DNA of 64,000 nt from Sphingorhabdus sp. (lineage in GTDB: Bacteria; Pseudomonadota; Alphaproteobacteria; Sphingomonadales; Sphingomonadaceae), in the NCBI RefSeq assembly GCF_023910635.1, contig NZ_JAAVVZ010000011.1, positions 1-64,000 of the forward strand, given 5' to 3'. Shown piece after piece: positions 1 to 8,359 of this stretch; within the stretch, counting starts at the first letter, position 1; each line of letters opens with the position of its first letter. A program made the position numbers and the translations under genes. The notes under the pieces were generated by a model. It did no database searches. It saw nothing but the letters and a program-made list of their open reading frames with translations, and was not told the DNA's origin.

Positions 1-73
1 AGACGATAATTATCTCGCCTCTGTCCAACTCGCATCAATCCGGATCTGGTTGAGACATAATGAGTCTGTGGCC

Positions 74-91
74 TAGGGTCAGGACCACTAA
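74..91. repeat. Solo left end of the TAGGGTCAGG repeat family
   Basis: The sequence TAGGGTCAGGACCACTAAA matches the outer end of the long repeats at 20494, 24030, 31947 and 35327, but no internal repeat sequence follows. The stop codon of the adjacent minus-strand oxidoreductase (CTA at 88-90) lies inside it. The facing end of the same family is at 1101-1121. Bases 1-73 hold no gene I can support. Confidence 0.8.
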
Positions 92-1086
92 ACCGCCAAC
101 ATGATCTTCCCGACATGCGCGCCGGATTCCATATAGGCATGCGCATCGGCGGCTTCGGCCAAAGGAAAAATCTTGTCTATTTCCGGACGCAACGCACCAT
201 CGCAGACCAGTGGCCAAACGGTTGCAGATATTTCCTGGGCAAGCATCGCCTTAAACGTGGGGGTTCGAGGGCGCAGCGTTGACCCTGTCAGCGTCAGGCG
301 GCGAGACATGACAAAAGCCATGTTGATTTCTGCTGTCATTCCACCTTGCACCGCGATGGTTACATGCCGCCCATCTTCACGCAAGCACTGCAGGTTTCGC
401 GCCACGTAATTCCCTGCGACCATATCAAGCACCAGGTGAACGCCCTCGCCACTTGTGAGCGCCTTCACACGTTCGACAAAGTCGGAACTGTTATAGTTGA
501 TGGCGTGATCCGCGCCAATTTTTTGCGCTGCTTCGCATTTGTCGTCAGAACCGCAGGTCACAATCACAGTCAGGCCGAAAAGCTTGCCCAGCTTGATCGC
601 CATGGTGCCAATTCCGCTGGTCCCGCCGTGAATAAGCACGGCCTCGCCAGGAGAAGCATAGCCCCGCTCAAACACATTATGCCATACGGTGAACAATGTT
701 TCAGGCAAAGCAGCCGCTTCGGCCATCTCCATGCCCGCTGGAACCGGCAAGCACAGTTCCATCCGTGCAAGGCAATATTCGGCATACCCACCGCCAGATA
801 CTAAGGCGCAGTAACGGGCACCGACATTAGTCGGGTCGACATCATCACCCACGGCGACGATTATTCCCGACACTTCAAGCCCGGGTAGATCACTCGCGCC
901 CGGAGGCGCGGGATAAAGCCCCTTGCGCTGGATAACGTCAGGCCGGTTGACGCCCGCATAAGCGACTTTCAACAGCACCTCGCCCACACCCGGAACGGGC
1001 AGCGGCCGACGCGAAGCGACAAGCACTTCGGGCCCGCCTGGCGTCGAAATTTCGATTACGGTCATTAGATCCGGTAACTGTACCAT
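88..1086 (-). CDS. NAD(P)H:quinone oxidoreductase (zinc-independent MDR family)
   Basis: Likely a cytosolic NADPH-dependent quinone reductase or enoyl reductase of the medium-chain dehydrogenase family (QOR/PIG3 type). The 332-aa product has a GroES-like N-terminal half (GEVLLKVAYAGVNRPDVIQRKG) followed by a Rossmann half with the nucleotide-binding loop GGTSGIGTMA and a segment typical of QORs (VLDMVAGNYVARNL). No structural zinc cysteine cluster is visible, which fits the QOR branch. The open frame runs further upstream to 1371, but that part lies antisense to the DUF1192 gene. I chose the ATG at 1086; an ATG at 1065 (MTVIEIS) is equally close to family starts. The stop codon is inside a dispersed repeat end, and another repeat end lies 15 bp upstream, so the gene is bracketed by inverted copies. 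Confidence 0.85.
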   Translation of the reverse strand: MVQLPDLMTVIEISTPGGPEVLVASRRPLPVPGVGEVLLKVAYAGVNRPDVIQRKGLYPAPPGASDLPGLEVSGIIVAVGDDVDPTNVGARYCALVSGGGYAEYCLARMELCLPVPAGMEMAEAAALPETLFTVWHNVFERGYASPGEAVLIHGGTSGIGTMAIKLGKLFGLTVIVTCGSDDKCEAAQKIGADHAINYNSSDFVERVKALTSGEGVHLVLDMVAGNYVARNLQCLREDGRHVTIAVQGGMTAEINMAFVMSRRLTLTGSTLRPRTPTFKAMLAQEISATVWPLVCDGALRPEIDKIFPLAEAADAHAYMESGAHVGKIMLAV

Positions 1087-1100
1087 TACTGAGTTATCCC

Positions 1101-1121
1101 TTTTAAGTGCTCCTGACCCTA
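1101..1121. repeat. Solo right end of the TAGGGTCAGG repeat family
   Basis: The sequence TTTTAAGTGCTCCTGACCCTA is the reverse-complement end of the repeat family, with one mismatch to the usual AAGTGGTCCTGACCC. It lies between the quinone oxidoreductase start and the DUF1192 gene and faces the left end at 74. Confidence 0.75.
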
Positions 1122-1168
1122 GGCAAGCTTCATATTGACAGCAACTGCCCATCGGTAAAATATGCGTT

Positions 1169-1366
1169 ATGGATATTGACGAAAATCTACCGCGCCGGCG
1201 CGACGATCCTGTGGCCAATCTTGTCAAGCAGGATATTGACGCCCTATCTGTAGCGGAACTTGAATTGCGGATCGCTGCGCTAAAGGCCGAAATCACGCGC
1301 TGCGAAGCCAAAATTACCTTTGCAAGCAAGCACAGAAGCGTTGCCGACGCGTTATTCAAGAAGTGA
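1169..1366 (+). CDS. DUF1192 family small protein
   Basis: A 65-aa acidic N-terminus (MDIDENLPRRRDDP) precedes a predicted coiled-coil helix (LSVAELELRIAALKAEITRCEAKI). This is the pattern of the short DUF1192 proteins found throughout alphaproteobacteria; their function is unknown. The length fits the family (about 55-70 aa). It lies between two right-hand ends of the dispersed repeat (1101-1121 and 1384-1402) and just upstream of clpA on the same strand. No strong ribosome-binding site is visible. Confidence 0.8.
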   Translation: MDIDENLPRRRDDPVANLVKQDIDALSVAELELRIAALKAEITRCEAKITFASKHRSVADALFKK

Positions 1367-1383
1367 CTCATCGCGGGCCAATG

Positions 1384-1402
1384 TTAAGTGGTCCTGACCC
1401 TA
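1384..1402. repeat. Solo right end of the TAGGGTCAGG repeat family
   Basis: The sequence TTAAGTGGTCCTGACCCTA matches the right outer end of the long repeat copies exactly. It sits between the DUF1192 gene and the clpA promoter, with no internal repeat sequence beside it. Confidence 0.8.
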
Positions 1403-1441
1403 AGAAAGCGGGAACCGAAACCGTTATCTCTCTCATCATGC

Positions 1442-1472
1442 TTGAAAGCACCGAAGGCCACGCCGATATAGT
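1442..1472 (+). promoter_or_regulatory. Candidate clpA promoter
   Basis: TTGAAA (1442-1447) and TATAGT (1467-1472) are separated by 19 bp, slightly longer than ideal for a sigma-70 promoter. They lie about 40 bp upstream of the clpA start. A second TATAGA at 1474-1479 could serve instead. This is a pattern match only. Confidence 0.35.
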
Positions 1473-1512
1473 GTATAGACCGCGCAGCGACTCATTTTAG
1501 GGAGACGAAGTT

Positions 1513-3855
1513 ATGCCATCATTTGCAGAGTCGCTGGAAACCACTCTTCATAACGCATTGAAGCATGCTGGCGACCGCGCGCATGAATACGCCACGCTGG
1601 AGCATCTCCTGCTGGCGCTCATCGAAGATGCGGACGCCGCGAAAGTCATGCAGGCTTGCGGTGTCGATCTCGGCGAACTTTCGGACATCATCATTACATA
1701 TTTGGATACAGAGCTGGAAAGCCTGCGCGTGGAGGGCAAGGTTGACCCATCGCCGACAAGTGGTTTCCAGCGCGTTGTTCAACGCGCAATTCTGCATGTC
1801 CAAAGTTCCGGCAAAGACGTCGTAACCGGGGCAAATGTCCTAGTCGCTTTGTTCTCGGAACGCGAAAGTTATGCCGTATACTTCTTGCAACAGCAGGATA
1901 TGAGCAGGCTAGATGCCGTATCTTATATTAGTCACGGCATTGGCAAGGACGGCAAGTTAGCCGAGCCTCGGCCAGGAGCCGACGCTGAGCTGAAAAACGA
2001 AGAGCCAGAAGACGCAAAGGCGAAAAAGGACAAAAAAGAAGGTGCACTGGATCAGTTCACCGTCAATCTGAATGAAAAAGCGAAGCAGGGCCGCATTGAT
2101 CCCCTGATCGGGCGAACGGCCGAAGTTGACCGTACCGTCCAGATTTTATGCCGCCGGTCTAAAAATAACCCCCTTTATGTAGGCGAGCCGGGCGTTGGGA
2201 AAACAGCGATTGCCGAAGGCCTTGCCCGACGCATCGTGGAAAAGCAGGTGCCTGAGGTTCTGTTACCAGCAGTGATCTATTCGCTCGACATGGGCGCGTT
2301 ACTGGCTGGAACGCGGTATCGCGGTGACTTTGAAGAGCGCTTAAAGGCGGTTGTGTCCGAACTGGAAAAGCTTCCGGATGCAATCCTGTTCATCGACGAA
2401 ATCCACACGGTCATTGGCGCGGGCGCAACCAGCGGCGGGGCGATGGACGCATCGAACTTGCTAAAGCCGGCGTTGTCAGGCGGGACAATCCGTTGCATCG
2501 GTTCGACCACTTACAAGGAATTCCGCAACCATTTCGAAAAGGACCGCGCATTGCTGCGCCGGTTCCAGAAGATTGACGTCAACGAGCCAAGCATTGAGGA
2601 CACGATCAAAATCCTTGCGGGCTTGCGCAGCGCATTTGAAGAGCATCACAAAGTTAAATACACCCCCGATGCCATCAAGGCCGCAGTGGAGTTGTCCTCA
2701 CGCTACATCAATGACCGTAAGCAGCCAGACAAGGCCATCGACGTCATTGACGAAGTTGGTGCCATGCAGATGCTTGTTGCCCCGTCAAAACGCCGCAAAC
2801 TGATCACAGCCCGCGAAATCGAAGCAGTTATCGCCACAATTGCTCGCATCCCGCCAAAGCAGGTTTCGACCGATGACAAGACTGCGCTTGGCACGCTTGA
2901 GGCAGATCTCAAGCGCGTGGTGTTCGGGCAAGACAAGGCGATTGAAGTGTTGGCGAGCGCCATCAAGCTCAGCCGTGCCGGCCTGCGCGATACCGAAAAG
3001 CCAATCGGCAGCTATTTGTTCAGTGGCCCGACCGGTGTCGGTAAAACCGAAGTCGCGCGGCAATTGGCGTCTATCCTTGGCATTCCGCTCAAGCGGTTTG
3101 ACATGTCGGAATATATGGAACGCCACAGCGTCAGCCGTCTGATTGGTGCGCCTCCCGGCTATGTCGGCTTTGACCAGGGCGGACTTTTGACCGATGCCGT
3201 CGATCAAAGCCCGCACAGCGTATTGTTACTCGACGAAATCGAAAAGGCGCATCCGGACCTGTTCAACATCCTGTTGCAAGTCATGGACAATGGCCGCCTG
3301 ACCGACCATCACGGCAAGACAGTCGACTTCCGTAATGTCATTTTGATCATGACAACCAACGCGGGCGCCAGTGATATGGCGAAAGAAGGCATCGGTTTTG
3401 GCAACAATATCAGCAAAGAAGATGCTGGCGATGAGGCCGTGAAGAAGATGTTTGCGCCGGAATTCCGCAATCGCCTCGATGCGACGGTACCATTCAGTTA
3501 TCTGCCGACCGAAGTCGTCGCGCGCGTCGTTGACAAGTTCATACTGCAATTGGAACTGCAGCTTGCCGACCAAAATGTCCACATCAAGCTTGATGATGAA
3601 GCACGGGCCTGGTTGACCGAGCGTGGCTATGACAAGCTATACGGCGCGCGGCCCATGGGTCGTCTTATCCAAGAAAAGATCAAGCAGCCGCTGGCCGAAG
3701 AGCTGTTGTTTGGCAAACTCATTCATGGCGGCGAAGTTGCTGTGCGCATCAAGGACGACCAGCCCACATTTGAAGTGACACCTGCGCCGCCTAAGTCTGC
3801 CAAGCCCAGGCCGCCAAAGAAGAGTGCTGTTAAAAAGTCCAGCAAAGCCCGCTAA
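1513..3855 (+). CDS. clpA: ATP-dependent Clp protease ATP-binding subunit ClpA
   Basis: AAA+ unfoldase that feeds substrates to ClpP. At 780 aa it has the usual ClpA length. The N-terminal Clp_N repeat region (about 1-145) is followed by a charged linker (about 150-180), the first AAA module with Walker A GEPGVGKT (224-231) and Walker B ILFIDE (about 291), and the second module with GPTGVGKT (505-512) and LLLDEIEKAH (about 575). The C-terminus ends in a lysine/proline-rich tail (PPKKSAVKKSSKAR) that is not part of the core fold. The start is supported by AGGGAG 8 bp upstream. No clpS is seen immediately upstream, where it often lies; here the neighbour is DUF1192. A hairpin follows the stop codon. 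Confidence 0.96.
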   Translation: MPSFAESLETTLHNALKHAGDRAHEYATLEHLLLALIEDADAAKVMQACGVDLGELSDIIITYLDTELESLRVEGKVDPSPTSGFQRVVQRAILHVQSSGKDVVTGANVLVALFSERESYAVYFLQQQDMSRLDAVSYISHGIGKDGKLAEPRPGADAELKNEEPEDAKAKKDKKEGALDQFTVNLNEKAKQGRIDPLIGRTAEVDRTVQILCRRSKNNPLYVGEPGVGKTAIAEGLARRIVEKQVPEVLLPAVIYSLDMGALLAGTRYRGDFEERLKAVVSELEKLPDAILFIDEIHTVIGAGATSGGAMDASNLLKPALSGGTIRCIGSTTYKEFRNHFEKDRALLRRFQKIDVNEPSIEDTIKILAGLRSAFEEHHKVKYTPDAIKAAVELSSRYINDRKQPDKAIDVIDEVGAMQMLVAPSKRRKLITAREIEAVIATIARIPPKQVSTDDKTALGTLEADLKRVVFGQDKAIEVLASAIKLSRAGLRDTEKPIGSYLFSGPTGVGKTEVARQLASILGIPLKRFDMSEYMERHSVSRLIGAPPGYVGFDQGGLLTDAVDQSPHSVLLLDEIEKAHPDLFNILLQVMDNGRLTDHHGKTVDFRNVILIMTTNAGASDMAKEGIGFGNNISKEDAGDEAVKKMFAPEFRNRLDATVPFSYLPTEVVARVVDKFILQLELQLADQNVHIKLDDEARAWLTERGYDKLYGARPMGRLIQEKIKQPLAEELLFGKLIHGGEVAVRIKDDQPTFEVTPAPPKSAKPRPPKKSAVKKSSKAR

Positions 3856-3861
3856 ATGAAC

Positions 3862-3886
3862 GCTCCCCTGTAATCAGGGGAGCATT
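3862..3886 (+). terminator. Hairpin terminator after clpA
   Basis: GCTCCCCTG (3862-3870), loop TAAT, then CAGGGGAGC (3875-3883), a perfect 9-bp stem 7 bp after the clpA stop codon. The T-tract is poor (ATTCT), so termination may be partial. Confidence 0.65.
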
Positions 3887-3902
3887 CTAGGCCGTGAATG
3901 CC

Positions 3903-3923
3903 TAGGGTCAGGACCTCTTAAAT
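3903..3923. repeat. Solo left end of the TAGGGTCAGG repeat family
   Basis: TAGGGTCAGGACCTCTTAAAT matches the left outer end of the repeat family. The recF stop codon (TTA at 3918-3920 on the plus strand) is inside it. It lies between the convergent clpA and recF genes. Confidence 0.8.
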
Positions 3924-4976
3924 CTGGCCGATTGGCAACAACTGGGCTGACGGCCCAATATCCTTAAACAATTCGGGTTCAGTTCCGGTCATCCAGACTT
4001 GCGCCCCAGTATCTGCCAACAACCCAAATAACGAAGCACGTCTTGACGGATCGAGATGCGCCGCGACCTCATCCAACAACAAGATTGGCGGGGCATCGCG
4101 TTGCGCCGTTACAAGCGCCGCATGCGCGAGGATGAGGGAAAGCAGCAATGCCTTCTGCTCTCCTGTGGAACATTGCTCAGCGATCCGCCCTGAGGCGCTG
4201 TGCAATACTTCGAGATCGGTACGATGCGGGCCAAGCAAAGTGCGCCCGGCAGCCGCGTCACGGTTACGTCCCTTACGCCATGCAGACGCAAGATCGCCAT
4301 CTACAGTTGCAACCTTATCGACCAATCTGATTTGCGGCGTGGCAAATGGTCCGGACGTTGTCGTCAGCAATTGTGCACTTAACGCCTCAATGACCCAAAA
4401 GCGGGCCGCCTGAATAAAGTTTCCGCTCTCCACCATCTGCCCCTCAAGCGCATCTAACCAAAGTGGGTCGGCGGCAACACCGCCCGCCAAAAGCCGGTTG
4501 CGTTGTTGCATGGCCTTTTCATATCGGCTGCTGTGCCGCGCGTGGCCCGGGTTTATCGCCAATACCAAGCGATCCAGAAACCGCCGTCGCGCGGCTGCGC
4601 CATCCGCAAACAAGCGGTCCATCGCCGGGGTTAGCCAGATAACCGACAGCCATTCGGCAAGGCTGTTTATCGTAGCATTGCTCTCGTTCACCCGTACCTT
4701 GCGCCGTTCAGGCTGCTCTGCGCTGACGCCCGTGCCAATAACATTGCCACCGGCGTGCGCAACGATGGCAAAGCCGCCGCTGCCCTCGTTGCGCACCATG
4801 TCAGACATGGCCGCCCGGCGAAGACCTCGGCCTGGCACCAACAGCGAAACTGCCTCCAAGATATTGGTCTTGCCAGCGCCATTTGACCCGTGAAGTGCAA
4901 TGAACTGTGCCACTGGCCGGATGTCCAGCGCAGCATGATTTCGAAAATCACTCAGGGTTAGTCGCGACAGCGTCAT
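3918..4976 (-). CDS. recF: DNA replication/repair protein RecF
   Basis: SMC-like ATPase that loads RecA at gaps in damaged DNA with RecO and RecR. The 352-aa product opens with the RecF signature (SRLTLSDFRNHAALDI), Walker A GSNGAGKT near residue 30, the signature region STGEQKALLLSLILAHA and Walker B PILLLDEVAAHLD near the C-terminus. The length is normal for alphaproteobacteria. It is convergent with clpA and not next to dnaN or gyrB as in the classical order. Its TAA stop codon is inside a dispersed repeat end. Confidence 0.95.
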   Translation of the reverse strand: MTLSRLTLSDFRNHAALDIRPVAQFIALHGSNGAGKTNILEAVSLLVPGRGLRRAAMSDMVRNEGSGGFAIVAHAGGNVIGTGVSAEQPERRKVRVNESNATINSLAEWLSVIWLTPAMDRLFADGAAARRRFLDRLVLAINPGHARHSSRYEKAMQQRNRLLAGGVAADPLWLDALEGQMVESGNFIQAARFWVIEALSAQLLTTTSGPFATPQIRLVDKVATVDGDLASAWRKGRNRDAAAGRTLLGPHRTDLEVLHSASGRIAEQCSTGEQKALLLSLILAHAALVTAQRDAPPILLLDEVAAHLDPSRRASLFGLLADTGAQVWMTGTEPELFKDIGPSAQLLPIGQI

Positions 4977-5035
4977 ATCATGCGTCTGCTATAGTATGGC
5001 CGCTTTTGGTCAAGCGGCTATTGGCAATCTTCTAC

Positions 5036-5090
5036 TACCAAATATTGGTATTATTTCCCAATATGTGAATTTATTCCAATATTGTAATTG
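5036..5090. promoter_or_regulatory. AT-rich region with repeated CCAATAT-like boxes
   Basis: Within the 225-bp gap between recF and the next gene, three similar boxes occur: TACCAAATATTGGTA (5036-5050, an inverted repeat with 6-bp arms), CCCAATATGTG (from about 5058) and TTCCAATATTG (from about 5074). The stretch is much more AT-rich than its surroundings. It could hold operators for the downstream small membrane protein and PspC genes, or for recF. I recognise no specific regulator. Confidence 0.35.
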
Positions 5091-5201
5091 TCCAAAAATT
5101 ACCTAAAATACTGATTTTAATGTATATATTGATTTTGGCATAGGCCGTGCAAAGTAGTTCGCATAGCCGGAATGGTCCGGGACATACAAAAGGAAATCAA
5201 C

Positions 5202-5321
5202 ATGACACAATATGCACGCATACAAGTTCTATCGGCTTTCGCAGCAGTTGTCTGCGCATTCATCACCATCGGCATCAGCGTGGCACCTGCAGTTGCGCCC
5301 GCCGCAGCATTCATCGCATAA
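5202..5321 (+). CDS. Small hydrophobic membrane or secreted peptide, 39 aa
   Basis: The peptide MTQYARIQVLSAFAAVVCAF continues to a total of 39 aa with one long hydrophobic, alanine-rich segment (about residues 9-38), so a single membrane helix or a signal-peptide-like segment is likely. The start has a clear AAGGAAA about 6 bp upstream. It is followed 35 bp later by a PspC-domain gene on the same strand, suggesting co-transcription. I do not know its function. Confidence 0.65.
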   Translation: MTQYARIQVLSAFAAVVCAFITIGISVAPAVAPAAAFIA

Positions 5322-5356
5322 CATAAACCCGCGTTTTGGAATTAGGGAGCAATTTA

Positions 5357-5533
5357 ATGGCACGTTTAACACTTGATAAAGCCAACAAGAAAATTCTTGG
5401 CGTTTGCGCTGGCCTGGCAAACTGGACTGGCATGGATGCCATGATCATTCGCTTGATCTTCGCCGTTGCAACAGTTGTCGGCTTTGGTTCGCCGGTTTTG
5501 ATTTACATTTTGCTGGCGTTGATACTCGACTAA
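5357..5533 (+). CDS. PspC domain protein
   Basis: A 58-aa protein made almost entirely of a PspC domain: a basic N-terminus (MARLTLDKANKKILGVCAGLA), the conserved middle DAMIIRLIFA and a C-terminal membrane helix (TVVGFGSPVLIYILLALIL). PspC proteins act in the phage-shock or envelope-stress response in other bacteria; this short form has no PspB or PspA neighbour here. The start is supported by AGGGAG 8 bp upstream. Bases 5534-5688 hold no gene I can support. Confidence 0.88.
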   Translation: MARLTLDKANKKILGVCAGLANWTGMDAMIIRLIFAVATVVGFGSPVLIYILLALILD

Positions 5534-5688
5534 CGGGCATAAAACCGCCGCCAGCGCGCTTGCGTGAAAGAAAAATGACTTGAACAACCCATCACAGACC
5601 TGCCCATCACAGACCGGATTGCGCAAAGAACTATTAGCTGACGTCAACTGGCAACCAAGTTTACCTCGTAAATCCGCAGCCCAATGGA

Positions 5689-6828
5689 TTAAGCAACTTT
5701 CCGCACGAATATCGAGCCCGCCGAATATCCCGCGCCGAACGAGCATATTAAGCCAATATCCCCTGCAGTGAGGTCTTCATTATGCTTGTGAAACGCAATG
5801 ATCGATCCGGCACTTGAGGTGTTGGCATAGGTATCAAGCACTGTGGGACTTTTATCCTCATTTGCTTCATGCCCCAAAACCTTTTGTGCGATCAGCCTGT
5901 TCATGCCCGTATTGGCCTGATGCAACCACAATCGGCGCAAATTTGATCCCGATAGGCCCAAGCTTTCGGCATGTTCAACAATCATTTGCCCGACCATCGG
6001 CACAACCTCTTTAAACACCTTCCTGCCCTCTTGAACGAATAACTTGTCATTGCGCGGCCCGCTTTGGTTGACCGGGCCTTGCCCATGCGCGCGGTTGAGA
6101 AAACCAAAATTGTTGCGGATATTGTTCGAGAATTGCGTTTTCAGCCGCGTGCCCAAAATTTCCCAATGTTGTGCAGGGGCCATATCCTTTGCCTCAACCA
6201 ATATTGCTGTGGCCACATCACCAAAGATGAAGTGGCTATCGCGGTCGCGCCAGTTAAGATGCCCTGAAGTAATTTCGGGATTTACGACCAATACCGAGCG
6301 CGCGTTGCCGCTGCGGATATAGTCCGCAGCAGTTTGAATACCAAATGTCGCGGACGAACACGCCACATTCATGTCGAAGCCAAAGCCGCGCTGCATACCA
6401 AGCTCATGTTGGATCTCGACCGCCATGGCAGGATAAGCACGCTGCATATTCGACGCAGCGCATAAGACGGCATCTACATCTTCGATGCTCCGCCCGGCGC
6501 GCTCAAGCGCATCACGGCATGCCGCGACACCGATTTCGGCCATTAACGAAATCTGGTCATTTGGCCGCTCGGGGTAACGTGGCTCCATGATGTCGGGATC
6601 GACGATGGCACGCTTATCCATCACATGCCGGGATTTTATTCCGCTGGCCTTCTCGACAAATTCAACTGAGCTATGCGTGAGCGGTTCTGCGTCAGGGTTA
6701 GCCGCATTGTATCGGTCGGCATAGGCGTTGAAGCTCGCGACCAGTTCCTCGTTGCTGATGGTGTCCGATGGCGTAAACAATCCTGTCGACGAAATGACTG
6801 GAGTGGAACCGTGTGCATGTTGCGACAT
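5689..6828 (-). CDS. Beta-ketoacyl-ACP synthase III family protein
   Basis: A 379-aa thiolase-fold condensing enzyme of the FabH family. The nucleophile lies in NVACSSATFG (Cys157), followed by the catalytic His in LWLHQANTGMN and Asn in TYANTSSAGS, the expected Cys-His-Asn triad. It is longer than housekeeping FabH (about 320 aa). Together with the FDMNVACSSATFG motif this points to the FabH-like paralogues that use non-standard acyl donors; the substrate cannot be told. The start at 6828 is supported by GGGAAAA upstream. The open frame continues further, but that portion overlaps the divergent acyltransferase. That gene starts 120 bp away, so the two may share a control region. Confidence 0.88.
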   Translation of the reverse strand: MSQHAHGSTPVISSTGLFTPSDTISNEELVASFNAYADRYNAANPDAEPLTHSSVEFVEKASGIKSRHVMDKRAIVDPDIMEPRYPERPNDQISLMAEIGVAACRDALERAGRSIEDVDAVLCAASNMQRAYPAMAVEIQHELGMQRGFGFDMNVACSSATFGIQTAADYIRSGNARSVLVVNPEITSGHLNWRDRDSHFIFGDVATAILVEAKDMAPAQHWEILGTRLKTQFSNNIRNNFGFLNRAHGQGPVNQSGPRNDKLFVQEGRKVFKEVVPMVGQMIVEHAESLGLSGSNLRRLWLHQANTGMNRLIAQKVLGHEANEDKSPTVLDTYANTSSAGSIIAFHKHNEDLTAGDIGLICSFGAGYSAGSIFVRKVA

Positions 6829-6947
6829 GTATTTTCCCGCGTTGATTTTTATTGCGTCCGGATGCCTAGCCTTTGCGTATTTACGAAACAAGCCGTTTGA
6901 AATGCATCGTAACGGCGTTATGTGAGCGACGGGGGAGGAATATCTTA

Positions 6948-7553
6948 ATGTCGTTGAATGAACGCCAGCCAAGCTGGTTGTCCCGGCTGTTTCGGCGGGC
7001 GCTGGTCGGTATATATAAACACGGCGGATGGCGGGCGCATGGCGTCGTTCCGGAACCACGCAAATTCGTGCTCATTGCCGCACCGCACACCAGCAACTGG
7101 GATTTTGTCTATTTTTTAGGACTGACCGAGGACTTAGGATTTAAGCCACATTTCATGGCTAAAACCTCACTTTTCCGCTGGCCGTTTACCAACTTCATGC
7201 TCGATATGGGCGGCGTTCCTGTCGACCGCAGTTCAAACCGCAATTATGTGCAGCAGATGATCGATGAATTCGGCCGTCGCGACGAATTCATGCTGACCAT
7301 CGCGCCAGAAGGGACGCGTGGCACCGTCAAGGCTTGGAAAACTGGGTTCTACCACATTGCCGTGGGTGCAGGCGTACCGTTGGTATTGGGCATGATGGAT
7401 TATGGTTCCAAAACCGGCGGGCTTGGGCCTGCCATCTGGCCAACCGGCGATTATAGAGCCGATATGGCAAAGGTTGCAGAAATCTACGCGAAGGTTAAAC
7501 CAAAGCACCCTGCCAAAGGAATGACAGAGATATTTGCAAGGGACGATGCATGA
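6948..7553 (+). CDS. PlsC-like 1-acylglycerol-phosphate acyltransferase
   Basis: A 201-aa member of the lysophospholipid acyltransferase family. It has the catalytic box HTSNWD (His47 to Asp52), a glycine/arginine region (GGVPVDRSS) and the acceptor-binding box PEGTRG near residue 115. Members transfer acyl groups to lysophospholipids at the inner membrane, but this shorter form resembles branches of uncertain substrate. The start has a strong GGGGAGGAA upstream. It overlaps the next gene by 4 bp (ATGA), so the two are probably translated together. Confidence 0.88.
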   Translation: MSLNERQPSWLSRLFRRALVGIYKHGGWRAHGVVPEPRKFVLIAAPHTSNWDFVYFLGLTEDLGFKPHFMAKTSLFRWPFTNFMLDMGGVPVDRSSNRNYVQQMIDEFGRRDEFMLTIAPEGTRGTVKAWKTGFYHIAVGAGVPLVLGMMDYGSKTGGLGPAIWPTGDYRADMAKVAEIYAKVKPKHPAKGMTEIFARDDA

Positions 7554-8359
7554 CTGATCTTGGTTCGACGATGCTTATCAATGCTGCGGCGTTGCTGACC
7601 GTGATTCTTGCCTTATGGGCTTACTCCGTCAAAATTCGGGATGTGTCATTCATCGATGCCTTTTGGGCATTCGGGATGGTGTTACTGGCTTGGGCGACTT
7701 GGGCGCAGTCAAGCGCGCCGGGCGCACGGTCCCACCTGCTGCTTGGCCTGACCAGCCTGTGGGGCTTACGTCTCACATTCCATCTGTGGACACGCTGGCG
7801 TGCGCATGGCGAAGACCCACGCTACGCAAAAATTATGGGCAGCGTCATGGAAAAGAAAGGCTGGAGTTGGAGTAAGACATCGCTTCTGTCGGTGTTTCTC
7901 ACCCAAGCGCCACTGCTCTTCATAACCGCCCTACCCGCGCAACTTGGGATTTGGGCAAGCGAAGGCGGGCGCTCAGTGTTGGGCCCGTTGGCATTCTTCG
8001 GTACCATCATTGCGATCATCGGCATATTGTTTGAAACCATCGGTGATGCGCAGCTTAACGCATTCCGCGCCAATCCGGCGAATAAGGGCAAGGTTCTTAA
8101 TACCGGCCTGTGGCGCTATACGCGTCACCCCAATTATTTTGGTGATGCCTGCACATGGTGGGGCATCTGGCTCATCGCGTGCGAAGTAGGGCTGGTCGGA
8201 TGGATTAGCGTCATTGGCCCGATATTCTTGACATTCACCCTGACGCGTTGGTCGGGAAAGCCATTATTGGAACGTGGCATGAAGAAGACGCGGCCCGAAT
8301 ATGCTGATTATGTCGCCCGAACATCGGGCTTCTTTCCCTTACCGCCAAAGCGCAAATAA
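7550..8359 (+). CDS. DUF1295 / steroid 5-alpha-reductase-like membrane protein
   Basis: A 269-aa multi-pass membrane protein with the DUF1295 signature near the C-terminus (LWRYTRHPNYFGD, WGIWLIA). This matches the NADPH-binding end of the steroid 5-alpha-reductase and isoprenylcysteine methyltransferase superfamily. Hydrophobic segments are evident around 7-30, 60-75, 115-135 and 145-165. The true substrate is unknown. Translation is coupled to the acyltransferase by ATGA overlap. The stop codon directly abuts the stop of the convergent rimO. Confidence 0.88.
   Translation: MTDLGSTMLINAAALLTVILALWAYSVKIRDVSFIDAFWAFGMVLLAWATWAQSSAPGARSHLLLGLTSLWGLRLTFHLWTRWRAHGEDPRYAKIMGSVMEKKGWSWSKTSLLSVFLTQAPLLFITALPAQLGIWASEGGRSVLGPLAFFGTIIAIIGILFETIGDAQLNAFRANPANKGKVLNTGLWRYTRHPNYFGDACTWWGIWLIACEVGLVGWISVIGPIFLTFTLTRWSGKPLLERGMKKTRPEYADYVARTSGFFPLPPKRK

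Noticed and set aside
1087..1371. N-terminal extension of the quinone oxidoreductase frame
   Set aside because: It lies antisense to the DUF1192 gene, has no homology to the family and crosses a repeat end.
6829..7059. N-terminal extension of the ketoacyl synthase III
   Set aside because: It overlaps the divergent acyltransferase gene, while a good ribosome-binding site and family start exist at 6828.
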